This document shows, piece after piece, positions 42,586 to 53,521 of a stretch of 64,000 bases of DNA. The stretch's first letter is position 1, and each line of letters starts with the position of its first letter. The notes under the pieces were generated by a model. It was not told where the DNA came from. It worked only from the letters and a program-made list of their open reading frames with translations, and did not search any database. The stretch covers positions 1-64,000 of the forward strand of contig DATNDU010000084.1 in assembly GCA_035606915.1 (NCBI GenBank), read 5' to 3'. Both the position numbers and the translations under genes were made by a program. This stretch comes from Roseiarcus sp035606915 (lineage in GTDB: Bacteria > Pseudomonadota > Alphaproteobacteria > Rhizobiales > Beijerinckiaceae).

Positions 42586-43898
42586 AGCGCGCAGAATACG
42601 CCAAGGATGGCGTGGCGCCTAAGCTTTGCGATCTCCGCCGCCGTGAGGCTCGCCGCCGTCGCCTCGCTGGCCGCGCCGCCCGGCGCCCCGAGCGCGGCGG
42701 CCGGGATAATCGCGTGCGGCGCCGCGAGCGCCACGCCGGCGCGCTGCGGCGACGCCTCGACCCGCGCCACAAAGCCAGCGAGCCGGCCCTGACGGTCAAA
42801 CAACGGCGCACCCGAAGCGGCAGGCGCGAAGGCCCCGATCACTTTGCCGCCTGCCCCCGGCGCGGCGCGCGCCAGCGACACCGCCAGCACCGGCCTCGGC
42901 GCGCCGCCGCGCAGGCTCAGCGCCACCAGTTCGCCCTCGATCGGCGCCAGCGGCGGCGCCGACGCCCCGGCGCCGAAATCGCCGCCGAGGCGGGCCAGCG
43001 GCCCCGCGCCGGGAAGCCACCGCGCCGGCTTGCCGGCGATGCTCGGCGCCTTGCACGCAGTTGCATCGAGCGCCGTCACCGCGACCCCCGGCGCGACGAC
43101 GAGCGCCGTCGCCATCAACCTCGGCGGCTCGGGCGTGGGGGTGGGCGTCGGCGCGGCGGCGGGGAACGGGTCGAACGTGTTGGCGATCGCCAGCGCCACC
43201 GGGTCGAGCGCCTTCGCCCGTCGCTTCGGATAGACGAAGGCGAAGCCGCGCAATTTGTCGTCGCTGGCGGCGTAGCGGCGATAGAACTTGTCGTCGCCCT
43301 CCTCGCCGGCGGTGACGAAGAAAGCGCCGGGTTTCAGATATTTATACGTCACCTTGCGGGGGCCGGCATCGACGCTGAGCGCCTTGTAGAGCGCGGCGAG
43401 TTCGCCCTTGGTCTCTTTCAGGTAGAGGCCGACGGTCCCGTCTTTGCTCAACAATGACGCCGTTGCCGGCCCGCCGCCGCGCTTCTCCAGCAGCTTCAAC
43501 GGCGCGCCGATGCGCACCCCGGTCGCGGCGTCGTCGATGAGGCGGAAGCCGATAGCGGCTTTCGCTTTGGCCGCGCCAGCCTTCAGCGCCGCCAGCGCCT
43601 TGGCGGTGATAATCCCATCGCCTTGGCCGTCAAGGCTGCGCTGATAGGCGCTCAAGGCCTCGACGGTGCGCTTGCCGAAGGCGCCGTCGTCGACGCCATT
43701 GTAAAAGCCCAGCCAGCCGAGCGCCTCCTGCGCCGCCTTGCGGTCGGCCTCGGCAAGCACCAGGAAGGCGCGCGCCTGCGGCGTCGCTTGCGCCGCCTTG
43801 CCGGCCGGCGTCGCGACGGCGACGGGCGGCTTGGTTTCGACCGCGCGCGCCGGCAGCGTCGCCGCGAGCAGAGCGACAAAAATGCGCGTCATCTGCAT
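42582..43898 (-). CDS. Peptidoglycan-binding, trypsin-like protein lacking the catalytic histidine
   Basis: The roughly 438-residue protein has a short signal (IFVALLAATLPARA), a peptidoglycan_binding_1 domain (ALGWLGFYNGVDDGAFGKRTVEALSAYQ), a middle domain, a proline/threonine linker (AAPTPTPTPEPP), and a C-terminal trypsin-like domain. In that domain the serine region is kept as AASGAPLFDRQGRLAGFV, but the histidine region reads VVAPGVAVTALDATAC, with Asp where TNAHVV has His. It is therefore probably not an active protease. Periplasmic and coupled to murI. The start is uncertain between 43898 and 43892. Confidence 0.75.
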   Translation of the reverse strand: MQMTRIFVALLAATLPARAVETKPPVAVATPAGKAAQATPQARAFLVLAEADRKAAQEALGWLGFYNGVDDGAFGKRTVEALSAYQRSLDGQGDGIITAKALAALKAGAAKAKAAIGFRLIDDAATGVRIGAPLKLLEKRGGGPATASLLSKDGTVGLYLKETKGELAALYKALSVDAGPRKVTYKYLKPGAFFVTAGEEGDDKFYRRYAASDDKLRGFAFVYPKRRAKALDPVALAIANTFDPFPAAAPTPTPTPEPPRLMATALVVAPGVAVTALDATACKAPSIAGKPARWLPGAGPLARLGGDFGAGASAPPLAPIEGELVALSLRGGAPRPVLAVSLARAAPGAGGKVIGAFAPAASGAPLFDRQGRLAGFVARVEASPQRAGVALAAPHAIIPAAALGAPGGAASEATAASLTAAEIAKLRRHAILGVFCAL

Positions 43899-44009
43899 TT
43901 TCTGCAACGCAAGCCTCCCCAGCGCCGAGCGCGGCATGATAACATCACACACAAGACTCATGCGTCGGCGGCGAATTTAGAGCAAGCCCCGCACGCCCGG
44001 AGGGGAAAC

Positions 44010-47000
44010 ATGACGAAAATGCTTCGCCTGGCGCTGACGCTGCTGTTTGTCGCCGCCTCGCTTAGGGCCTTCGCCAGCGCACCGAAGCCGTTCGCGCGCG
44101 AGGACATCGCCAGCGACGTCGTGCGCCTCACCGAGACCCTGCGCAAACAAACTATCGGCATCGGGGCGGCGCTGAAGGACCGCAGCGGCGATCAACTGCT
44201 GCAAGCGGCCTCCGCCGCTGCCGCCTCCTCCGATTATAAGACCGCCGCGCAAGACATCGCCGGAGCCATTGCCGCCACGCCGAAGGACGCGACGGCGTGG
44301 CTGGCGCTCGCAAGGCTCGGCCAGGCCGCCGACGACGCCAAGGCGGAAGGCCGCTACGAACTCCTCACCCACGCGACGACCGCCGCCTACGCCGCCTATC
44401 AATACGCCAAGGGCGCGCCAGCGCAGGCCGAAGCGCTGGCGACGCTCGGCAATCTGGAGGCGCGCAACGAATCCTGGCGCATCGCGCTTGACGCCTATCA
44501 CGCCAGCCTCGCGCGCAAGGACGATCCCGACGTGCGCGCCACTTATGAGGATCTGCGCGAGAAACACGGCTTCCGCATCCTCGATTACAAGGTCGACAAC
44601 GAGGCCGCCAATCCCCGCGTCTGCTTCAATTTCTCCGATCCGCTGCAGCGCAAGATCGATTTCAGCCCCTATGTCGCCGTCGCCGGCGCGACCAACGCGG
44701 CGATCTCCAACGAGGATCAGCAACTCTGCGTCGAGGGCCTCAAACATGGCGAACGCTATGCCGTCGTGCTGCGCCAGGGCCTGCCGTCAACCGTCGGCGA
44801 AAGCCTGTTGAAGGACGCCGACTACGAGATTTATGTCAAGGACCGTTCACCGCAGGCGCATTTCGTCGGCCGCGCCTACGTGCTGCCGCGCCTGGGCCAG
44901 CTCGGCGCGCCGCTGACGACGGTCAACACCGCGAAAGTCTCGGTTGACGTCTACCGCGTCGGCGACCGCAATCTGCTGGCTGAGATCGCCGGCGACGATT
45001 TCCTGAAGCCGATTTCGTCGGCGCGCGCCGCGGCCATCGAGCAGCAGGACGGCGCCAAGGTGTGGAGCGGCGCGATGGACGTCGCCTCCGAGCTTAACAA
45101 GGACGTCGTCACCGATTTTCCCCTCAACGCCGCCATCGGCAAGTTGCAGCCTGGGCTCTATCTCGTCACCGCCAAGCCGTGGACGCCGCCAAAGCCCATC
45201 GGCGCCGAGGAGGACAGCGTCGATCAACTCGCCACGCAATGGATGGTGATCTCCGATCTCGGCCTCACCGCGCTCTCCGGCGCTGACGGCGTGCATGCCA
45301 TCGTGCGTTCGCTCAGCACCGCCGCGCCGCTCGCCGGCGTGGCGCTGCGGCTGCTGGCGCGCAACAATGAAGTGCTGGCGACCAAGACAACCGATGCCGA
45401 AGGGCGCGTCGATTTCGACCCCGGCCTGTCGCGCGGCGTCGGCGGCCTCGCGCCGGCTTTGTTGGTGGCGACGCTGGCCGACGACTACGGCTTCCTCAAT
45501 CTGACGCAAGCCGCCTTCGATCTCACCGATCGCGGCGTCGCCGGCCGCGACGCGCCGGGGCCGCTCGACGCCTTCCTCTACACCGAGCGCGGCGTCTATC
45601 GCTCCGGCGAGACGGTCTATGTCGCGGCGCTGCTGCGCGACGCCAAAGGCGCCGCCAAACCGGGTCTGGCGCTGACGCTGATTGTCAAACGCCCTGACGG
45701 TGTCGAATACAAGCGCGCCACGATTGCCGACCAGGGCCTCGGCGGCCGCTCGCTCGCCCTGCCGCTCGCTGTCGGCGCCATGGCCGGCACGTGGTCGATT
45801 GACGCCTATGCCGACCCCAAGGCGCCGGCGATCGGCCACGCGCAATTCCTGCTGGAAGATTACGTGCCGGAGCGGCTCGATTATCAACTAAAAGCCGGCG
45901 TCGCCTTCGCCGTCTCCGGCGAGCCGATCCCGATCTCGCTCGACGCCCGCTTTCTCTATGGCGCGCCGGCGGCCGGGCTCGACGTCACCGGCGCGATCCG
46001 CCTGAAGGCCGTCGATGGCTCGCAGCTTCCCGGCCATCCCGGCTACGTCGCCGGGTTGGTTGACGAGACGTTCGATCCCATCGAGGTGCAGTTCCCCGAG
46101 AAACGGCAAACCGACGATAAAGGCCACGCCGATCTCTCCATCGAGCTGCCGGAGAGCGACGCCGTGAAGCCGCTGGAGGCGCGCGTCATCGTCGATGTCG
46201 CGGAATCCGGCGGCCGCACGGTCGAGCGCACACTGACGCTGCCGGTGCGCTCGAAGGCGGTGATGATCGGCGTCAAGAAAGACTTCGGCGACGATCTTTC
46301 GAGCGGCGAGAGCGCGCGCTTCGAGGCCATCGCCGTCGCCCCGGACGGCGCCAGTCTCCCGCGCAAGGGCGTCACTTGGTCGCTTTATAAGCTCAGCAAC
46401 GACTATCAGTGGTTCAACGTCGACGGGCGCTGGAACTTCGAGCCGGTCAAATCGTCGCGCAAGCTGGCGGACGGGACGTTCGATATCAACGGTGGCGCGC
46501 CAGCCAGGTTCTCCGCCATCGTCGGCTGGGGCCAGCATCGCCTCGACGTCAAATCCGCCGAGGGCGAGATCACCAGCTTCACCTTCGACGTCGGTTGGTC
46601 GGGCACGGCGAGCGCCGATACGCCCGACAACGCCGTGGTAACGCTCGACAAAGACAATTACGCCCCGGGCGAGAGCGCAAAGCTCAACATTACCTCGCGC
46701 TTCGCCGGCAAGGCGACGATCGCGCTCGTCGGCGTCAAGCTGGAGCAGATGATCGACATCGACCTGCACGAAGGCGAAAATGTCGTGCCGTTCACTGTCG
46801 GCGGCGATTGGGGCGCCGGCGCCTATGCGGTGGCGATCACTCAGCGCCCGCTCGATGTCAAACAGAAGCGCATGCCGGCGCGCGCCATGGGCGTCGCCTG
46901 GTTCAGTATCGACGAGGCCGCGCACAAGCTCGCCGTTTCAATCAACGCACCGCCAAAGACTCGCCCGCGCGAGAGCGTGCGCATACCCATCGTGCTCGCC

Positions 47001-49250
47001 GGCCTCAGCGCCGGCGAGGAGGCGCGCGTCACCGTCGCTGCCGTCGATATCGGCATTCTGAATCTCACGCATTATCAGACGCCAGACCCGAGCAGCTATT
47101 TCTTCGGCCAACGCAAGCTGGCGCTCGATGTCCGCGATCTCTACGGCTTCCTGATCGACGGCATGCAGGGCGTCGCCGGCGCGCTGCATGTCGGCGGCGA
47201 CGGCGGCGGCTCGCTCGAAGGCAACTTGCCGACGCAGGCGCCGCTGGCGCTGTTCTCCGGCGTCGTCAGGGTTGGCGCCGACGGCAAGGCCGAGATTCCC
47301 TTCGACCTGCCGTCGTTCAACGGCGCCGTGCGCATCACCGCCGTCGCCTGGACGGGCGCCAAGGTTGGCGCGGCCTCCGCCGATATGATCGTGCGCGATC
47401 CCGTCGTCGTCACCGCCAGCCTGCCGCGCTTCCTCAACATTGGCGATCGCTCGCGCTTGCAGTTCGACATCGATAATGTCGAGGGCGAGGCCGGCGACTA
47501 CCGGCTGTCGCTCGACATCCACGGCCCCGTCGCCGCCGCGGCCGACGCGCTGACGCGCACAATCAAGCTCGCCGCGCATCAAAAATCCAAGGTGACGATC
47601 CCCATCGAGGCCAATGGCGTCGGGACCGCCGCGCTCGACCTCGACGTCACCGGCCCCGGCTTTTCCGCCCCGCAAAGCTTCGCGCTCGGCGTCACCGCGG
47701 GCGCGCCCGACATTTACGCGCGCAGCTTCACCGATCTTGCGCCCGGTCAAACAACCAGGATAGACGACACTTCGCTGAAGGACTTCGTCCCCGGCACCGG
47801 ATCGCTTTCGCTCTCCGTTTCGCCCTTCGGCGCCATCGACGCGCCGGCGGTTTTGCAGGCGCTCGAACGCTATCCCTATGGCTGCTCCGAGCAGGTGGTG
47901 AGTCGCGCCATGCCGCTGCTTTACGCCAACAAGCTCGCCAGCGCCGAACATCTGGCGATCGATCCTGATCTCGACGGCCGCATCAAAGCGGCGATCGACA
48001 AACAAATGACGCGCCAGAGCACGAATGGCGCCTTTGGCCTGTGGTCGGCGGACACGGAGGGCGACGACCTTTGGTTGGATGCCTTCGTCGCCGACTTCCT
48101 CACCAGGGCGCGCGAGCGCGGCTTTGCCGTGCCGCAACTCGGCTTCGACAACGCGCTCGACCACCTGCGCAACACCGCCGTCAACGCCAGCGATCCCGGC
48201 GACGGCGCGGCGGTCGCCTATGCGCTCTACGTGCTGGCGCGCAACGGCCGGCCGGTGATTGGCGATCTTCGCTATCTCGTCGGCGCCAAGCTCGATACGT
48301 TCAAGACGCCGATGGCGCGCGCGCAGCTTGGCGCGGCGCTGGCGATGCTCGGCGACCGCGCCCGCGCCGGCCGCGCATTTGACGCCGCGTTGACGATGCT
48401 GGAGACGCAGCAGGCAAGCCTGCTGTCGCGGCCCGACTATGGCTCGAAATTGCGCGACGCGGCCGCCGTGCTCGCCTTGCTCGCCGAGTCCCGCCTTGAC
48501 GCGGACGACGCCCCGCCGGACGGTCTGGCGCGCGCCAGCGCCGTTCTCGACGCCGCCCGCGACGCTACCGACTATGTCTCGACGCAGGAAAACAATTGGT
48601 TGGCGCTGGCGGCCGAGGCGCTGGCCGAGCGCCAACCGAAGGACACGATCACAATCGACGGCAAGCCCGTCGCCGGCGCGCTCTATCGCCGCTGGCAGGC
48701 GTTCTCCGTCGGCGCGGAACTCGCAACCATCGGCAACAACGGCGACACGCCGCTGAAACTGGTGACGACGATTTCCGGCGCGCCGCTCGCGCCCGAGCCC
48801 GCCGCCGCGCATGGCTATGAGATCGCGCGCTCGTTCTACACGCTCGACGGCAAACCGGCCGACATCAACAGCCTAACGCAGAACCAGCGTATCGTCGTCG
48901 TGCTGAGGATTACCGAGGCGGCTGCCCAATACGCCAAGCTGCTGGTGGTCGACCCGCTGCCCGCCGGGCTGGAGATCGACAATCCGGCGCTGTTCGATTC
49001 CGGCTCCACCGCGGCGTTCGGCTGGTTGAAGCGCGACATCGAGCCCGTGCATGTCGAATATCGCGACGACCGCTTCGTCGCCGCCATCGACCGCGAGGTC
49101 GGCCAATCCGCCTTCTTCTCGCTCGCCTATATCGTGCGCGCGACGACGCCGGGCCACTACGTCTATCCCGCAGCGACGGCGCAGGATATGTATCGGCCGT
49201 CGCGCTTCGGCCGCACCGCGTTTGGCGAAGTCGAGGTCAAGGCAAGGTGA
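44010..49250 (+). CDS. Bacterial alpha-2-macroglobulin (YfhM type)
   Basis: The 1746-residue protein has a signal peptide (LALTLLFVAASLRAFA), a helical N-terminal part, many MG-type beta domains, the A2M motif region (YTERGVYRSGETVYVAALLRD, LPSFNGAVRITAVAW), and the thioester CSEQ with C1292 in YPYGCSEQVVS, followed by the helical complement domain. Such proteins trap proteases in the periplasm through the thioester and act with PBP1C in repair. GGAGGGGAA precedes the ATG. It overlaps the PBP1C gene (GTGA), the same pairing as yfhM-pbpC in enterobacteria. Absence of a lipobox cysteine suggests a soluble form. Confidence 0.92.
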   Translation: MTKMLRLALTLLFVAASLRAFASAPKPFAREDIASDVVRLTETLRKQTIGIGAALKDRSGDQLLQAASAAAASSDYKTAAQDIAGAIAATPKDATAWLALARLGQAADDAKAEGRYELLTHATTAAYAAYQYAKGAPAQAEALATLGNLEARNESWRIALDAYHASLARKDDPDVRATYEDLREKHGFRILDYKVDNEAANPRVCFNFSDPLQRKIDFSPYVAVAGATNAAISNEDQQLCVEGLKHGERYAVVLRQGLPSTVGESLLKDADYEIYVKDRSPQAHFVGRAYVLPRLGQLGAPLTTVNTAKVSVDVYRVGDRNLLAEIAGDDFLKPISSARAAAIEQQDGAKVWSGAMDVASELNKDVVTDFPLNAAIGKLQPGLYLVTAKPWTPPKPIGAEEDSVDQLATQWMVISDLGLTALSGADGVHAIVRSLSTAAPLAGVALRLLARNNEVLATKTTDAEGRVDFDPGLSRGVGGLAPALLVATLADDYGFLNLTQAAFDLTDRGVAGRDAPGPLDAFLYTERGVYRSGETVYVAALLRDAKGAAKPGLALTLIVKRPDGVEYKRATIADQGLGGRSLALPLAVGAMAGTWSIDAYADPKAPAIGHAQFLLEDYVPERLDYQLKAGVAFAVSGEPIPISLDARFLYGAPAAGLDVTGAIRLKAVDGSQLPGHPGYVAGLVDETFDPIEVQFPEKRQTDDKGHADLSIELPESDAVKPLEARVIVDVAESGGRTVERTLTLPVRSKAVMIGVKKDFGDDLSSGESARFEAIAVAPDGASLPRKGVTWSLYKLSNDYQWFNVDGRWNFEPVKSSRKLADGTFDINGGAPARFSAIVGWGQHRLDVKSAEGEITSFTFDVGWSGTASADTPDNAVVTLDKDNYAPGESAKLNITSRFAGKATIALVGVKLEQMIDIDLHEGENVVPFTVGGDWGAGAYAVAITQRPLDVKQKRMPARAMGVAWFSIDEAAHKLAVSINAPPKTRPRESVRIPIVLAGLSAGEEARVTVAAVDIGILNLTHYQTPDPSSYFFGQRKLALDVRDLYGFLIDGMQGVAGALHVGGDGGGSLEGNLPTQAPLALFSGVVRVGADGKAEIPFDLPSFNGAVRITAVAWTGAKVGAASADMIVRDPVVVTASLPRFLNIGDRSRLQFDIDNVEGEAGDYRLSLDIHGPVAAAADALTRTIKLAAHQKSKVTIPIEANGVGTAALDLDVTGPGFSAPQSFALGVTAGAPDIYARSFTDLAPGQTTRIDDTSLKDFVPGTGSLSLSVSPFGAIDAPAVLQALERYPYGCSEQVVSRAMPLLYANKLASAEHLAIDPDLDGRIKAAIDKQMTRQSTNGAFGLWSADTEGDDLWLDAFVADFLTRARERGFAVPQLGFDNALDHLRNTAVNASDPGDGAAVAYALYVLARNGRPVIGDLRYLVGAKLDTFKTPMARAQLGAALAMLGDRARAGRAFDAALTMLETQQASLLSRPDYGSKLRDAAAVLALLAESRLDADDAPPDGLARASAVLDAARDATDYVSTQENNWLALAAEALAERQPKDTITIDGKPVAGALYRRWQAFSVGAELATIGNNGDTPLKLVTTISGAPLAPEPAAAHGYEIARSFYTLDGKPADINSLTQNQRIVVVLRITEAAAQYAKLLVVDPLPAGLEIDNPALFDSGSTAAFGWLKRDIEPVHVEYRDDRFVAAIDREVGQSAFFSLAYIVRATTPGHYVYPAATAQDMYRPSRFGRTAFGEVEVKAR

Positions 49251-51322
49251 GGCGCGCGCTCTATGCGATCGCCGGCGCCTTCGCGGCGCTGGCGGTCTTG
49301 GCATGGCTTGTCTTGCCGCTCGCGTTCGAACGCTATCTGCAATCGCTGGGGCCGCTCGACCTGATGAGCGCGCGCGCCGGCTCGACGGTGGTTGTGGATC
49401 GCGACGGTCGGTTGCTGCGCCCGTTCACCATGCCGAGCGGGCGCTGGCGGTTGCCCATCACCCACACGCAGGTCGATCCCCGCTATGTCGCGATGCTGAT
49501 CGCTTATGAGGACGTGCGCTTCCGCGAGCACCACGGCGTCGATTTCGAGGCGATGCTGCGCGCCGCGGCGCAGATGGCGACGCATGGCCGCATCGTCTCC
49601 GGCGCTTCGACGCTCACCATGCAGGTTGCGCGGTTGATGGAGCCGCGCCGACGCTCGTTCTCGGCCAAGCTCAGGCAGATGGCGCGCGCGTGGCAAATGG
49701 AACGCGAGATCAGCAAGGACGGCGTGCTCGATCGTTATCTGATGCTGGCGCCGTTTGGCGGCAATCTCGAAGGCGTGCGCGCCGCCTCGCTCGCCTATTT
49801 CGGCAAGGAGCCGCGCCGGCTTTCGATCGCTGAAGCCGCCCTGCTCGTGGCGCTTCCGCAGGCCCCGGAGGCACGCCGGCCCGACAAACATGCCGACGCG
49901 GCGCGGGCGGCGCGCGCCCATGTGCTGGGGCGGGCGCTGGCGCGCGGAATCATCGATGCGCACGAGGCCGAGATCGCCAATGCCGAGCCGATCCCCAGCG
50001 TGCGCCGCCCATTCCCGCATTTGGCGGCGCACGCGGCCGAGGAGGCGGTCGCCGCCGACCCGAGGTCCAAACGGATAAGATTGTCGATTGACGCGCGCCT
50101 GCAACGCAAGCTCGAAGCGCTAGCCAAGGAGCACGCCGAGCGGCTGGGGCCGAAGCTCTCGGTCGCCATTGTCGCGCTCGACAACGCTAGCGGACAGATC
50201 CGCGCCCGCGTCGGCGCCGCCAATTACGACGACGCGACGCGCGACGGCGCCATCGACATGTCGATCAAACCGCGCTCGCCGGGCTCGGCGTTGAAGCCCT
50301 TCATCTATGCGATGGCCTTTGAGCAGGGACTCGCGCATCCCGACACCATCCTGTTCGATCGCGCCGCACGCTACGGCGCCTACGCGCCGAAGAACTTCGA
50401 TCTCGGCTACTAGGGCGCGGTGACCGCGCGCCGCGCCTTGCAGCAATCACTCAATTTGCCGGCAATCGAACTGCTCGCCGATGTCGGGCCGAGCCAGTTT
50501 CTGGCGCGCCTGCATGGCGCCGGCGCCGATATCGCGCTGCCCAAGGATACGCCGATCGGCCTCGCCATCGGGCTCGGCGGGCTCGGCGTTTCGCTGGTTG
50601 ATATGGCGCGGCTCTATGCCGGGCTGGCGCGCGGCGGCGAGGCGCCGGCGATCTACGAACGCCTGGACGGCGCGCCGGCGCTGACGCCGGCGCGGCGCGT
50701 CACCGACGCGGTCGCGGCCTATTATATCGAAGACATCCTGCGCGGATCGCCGCCGCCGCCGAACGCGCTGTCTGGCCGCATCGCCTTCAAGACCGGCACT
50801 TCTTACGGCTTTCGCGACGCGCTGGCGATCGGCTTCGACAAACGGACAACCATAGCGGTATGGATCGGCCGGCCCGACAATGGCCCGACGCCGGGCTTGA
50901 TTGGCCGCGAGGCCGCGGCGCCGATCCTGTTTGACGCCTTCGCGCGTCTCGGGCGCTCAATCGAGCACAGCCCGCCGCCGCGCGGCGTGTTGCGTGTTGC
51001 GCGCTCGGCGGAGCTGCCGCCGCCGCTGCGCCACCTGCGCCACGACGCGCCGAAGACGATCGCGGCGACCGAGCGAGCGGAATTGAAGATTGCCTTCCCG
51101 CCGAACGGGGCCGAGGTCGATCTCTCCAGCGGCGCGCAGGCGCTGAGCCTGAAGGCGCTCGGCGGCCAATTGCCGCTCGCCTGGTTCGTCAACGGCGCGC
51201 CCGTCGCGGAGCGCGATTTCCGCCGTCAATCGTCGTGGAAACCGGACGGCGCGGGCTTTGCCCGCGTCACCGTGATTGACGCCAAGGGCGCCACCGATTC
51301 GGCCTTCGTGCACATCGAATGA
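49247..51322 (+). pseudogene. pbpC: Penicillin-binding protein 1C gene with an in-frame amber stop
   Basis: The 692-codon frame encodes an N-terminal anchor, a GT51 transglycosylase (AYEDVRFREHHGVDFEAMLRA), the transpeptidase and the C-terminal BiPBP_C domain. Codon 389 (50411-50413) is TAG where homologues read Gln (GYQGAVTARRAL pattern), and the frame continues unbroken to 51322. S347 of SALK lies before the stop; S401-L-N and K515-TG lie after it, so neither product would be a full transpeptidase. The N-terminal half could still make an active glycosyltransferase. A CAG-to-TAG change, a sequencing error or suppression are all possible. The GTG start is coupled to the macroglobulin stop. 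Confidence 0.88.
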
Positions 51323-51328
51323 GGCCGC

Positions 51329-52822
<1,494 letters not shown>

Positions 52823-53053
52823 GATCTCTAGTTCGGATTCGTTGGGGCCAACGCCGGTCTGCACGCCTTAAGCAACGGAAGCGCCGGGAGGCGCCAACCC
52901 GCCCCGGCGAGGCGCCGTTCTCTCACAAACCGTTAAGCTTGGCGAGCCCAGCGCGACTTATCCCCGCAATCCCCCGCGGCGATATTTTTTTTCGCGGCCC
53001 CGCGTCGCCGGCGCCTTGACAGGCCGGGCGCTGGTTGGACCGCGCGCCGCGCG

Positions 53054-53515
53054 TCAGATCCAACGTCGCACAGCGCGCGCGTAAGCCGCGTAGCGCGCGC
53101 CGAATTTGCGCGCCATTGCACGCTCCTCAGGCAGGATCTGGAAGCGTGTGATATAGGCGACGAAGGCCAGAGGTCCGAGAAAATCAACCGACCGAATCAG
53201 ATAAACAGCGTAGCCGAGCAACACCAGCGCAATCCCCAGATACATCGGGTTGCGCGTGTAGCGAAAGGCGCCCTCAGTCACCAAAACCTCGCCGTTGTCG
53301 ATGCGATGCGGGTCGAGGTTGGCCCCAGCGCGACGGAAGGCCAGCACGCCGGCGACGGCGCAGGCGAGCCCGGCCGCCACCAGCAACGCCGCGACGCCGA
53401 TGCGCCAGACGCGCGGCGCCGCCAGCGGCGCGACGACGAACGCCGCCGCTCCCATCGCAATCGCGATCAGTAGCGCCACTAGCGGCGGCGGGACGCGATG
53501 TTCGAGCCAGCGCAT
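53054..53515 (-). CDS. Isoprenylcysteine carboxyl methyltransferase family membrane protein
   Basis: The 153-residue integral membrane protein has about four hydrophobic segments and the ICMT/PEMT motif in its C-terminal half: VTEGAFRYTRNPMYLGIALVLLGYAV, where RNPMY binds S-adenosylmethionine, and ILPEERAMARKFGARYAAY. Bacterial members methylate lipids or small acids; the substrate is unknown. It lies 6 bases downstream of glmU on the same strand. Confidence 0.82.
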   Translation of the reverse strand: MRWLEHRVPPPLVALLIAIAMGAAAFVVAPLAAPRVWRIGVAALLVAAGLACAVAGVLAFRRAGANLDPHRIDNGEVLVTEGAFRYTRNPMYLGIALVLLGYAVYLIRSVDFLGPLAFVAYITRFQILPEERAMARKFGARYAAYARAVRRWI

Positions 53516-53521
53516 CGCGGG

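Noticed and set aside
46938..48812. Long minus-strand frame (624 codons) inside the macroglobulin gene
   Set aside because: Antisense shadow; the plus-strand frame carries the thioester and all family motifs.
52865..53053. Replication-origin-like signals near dnaB
   Set aside because: One TTATCCCC and an AT-rich patch are present, but no cluster of DnaA boxes.
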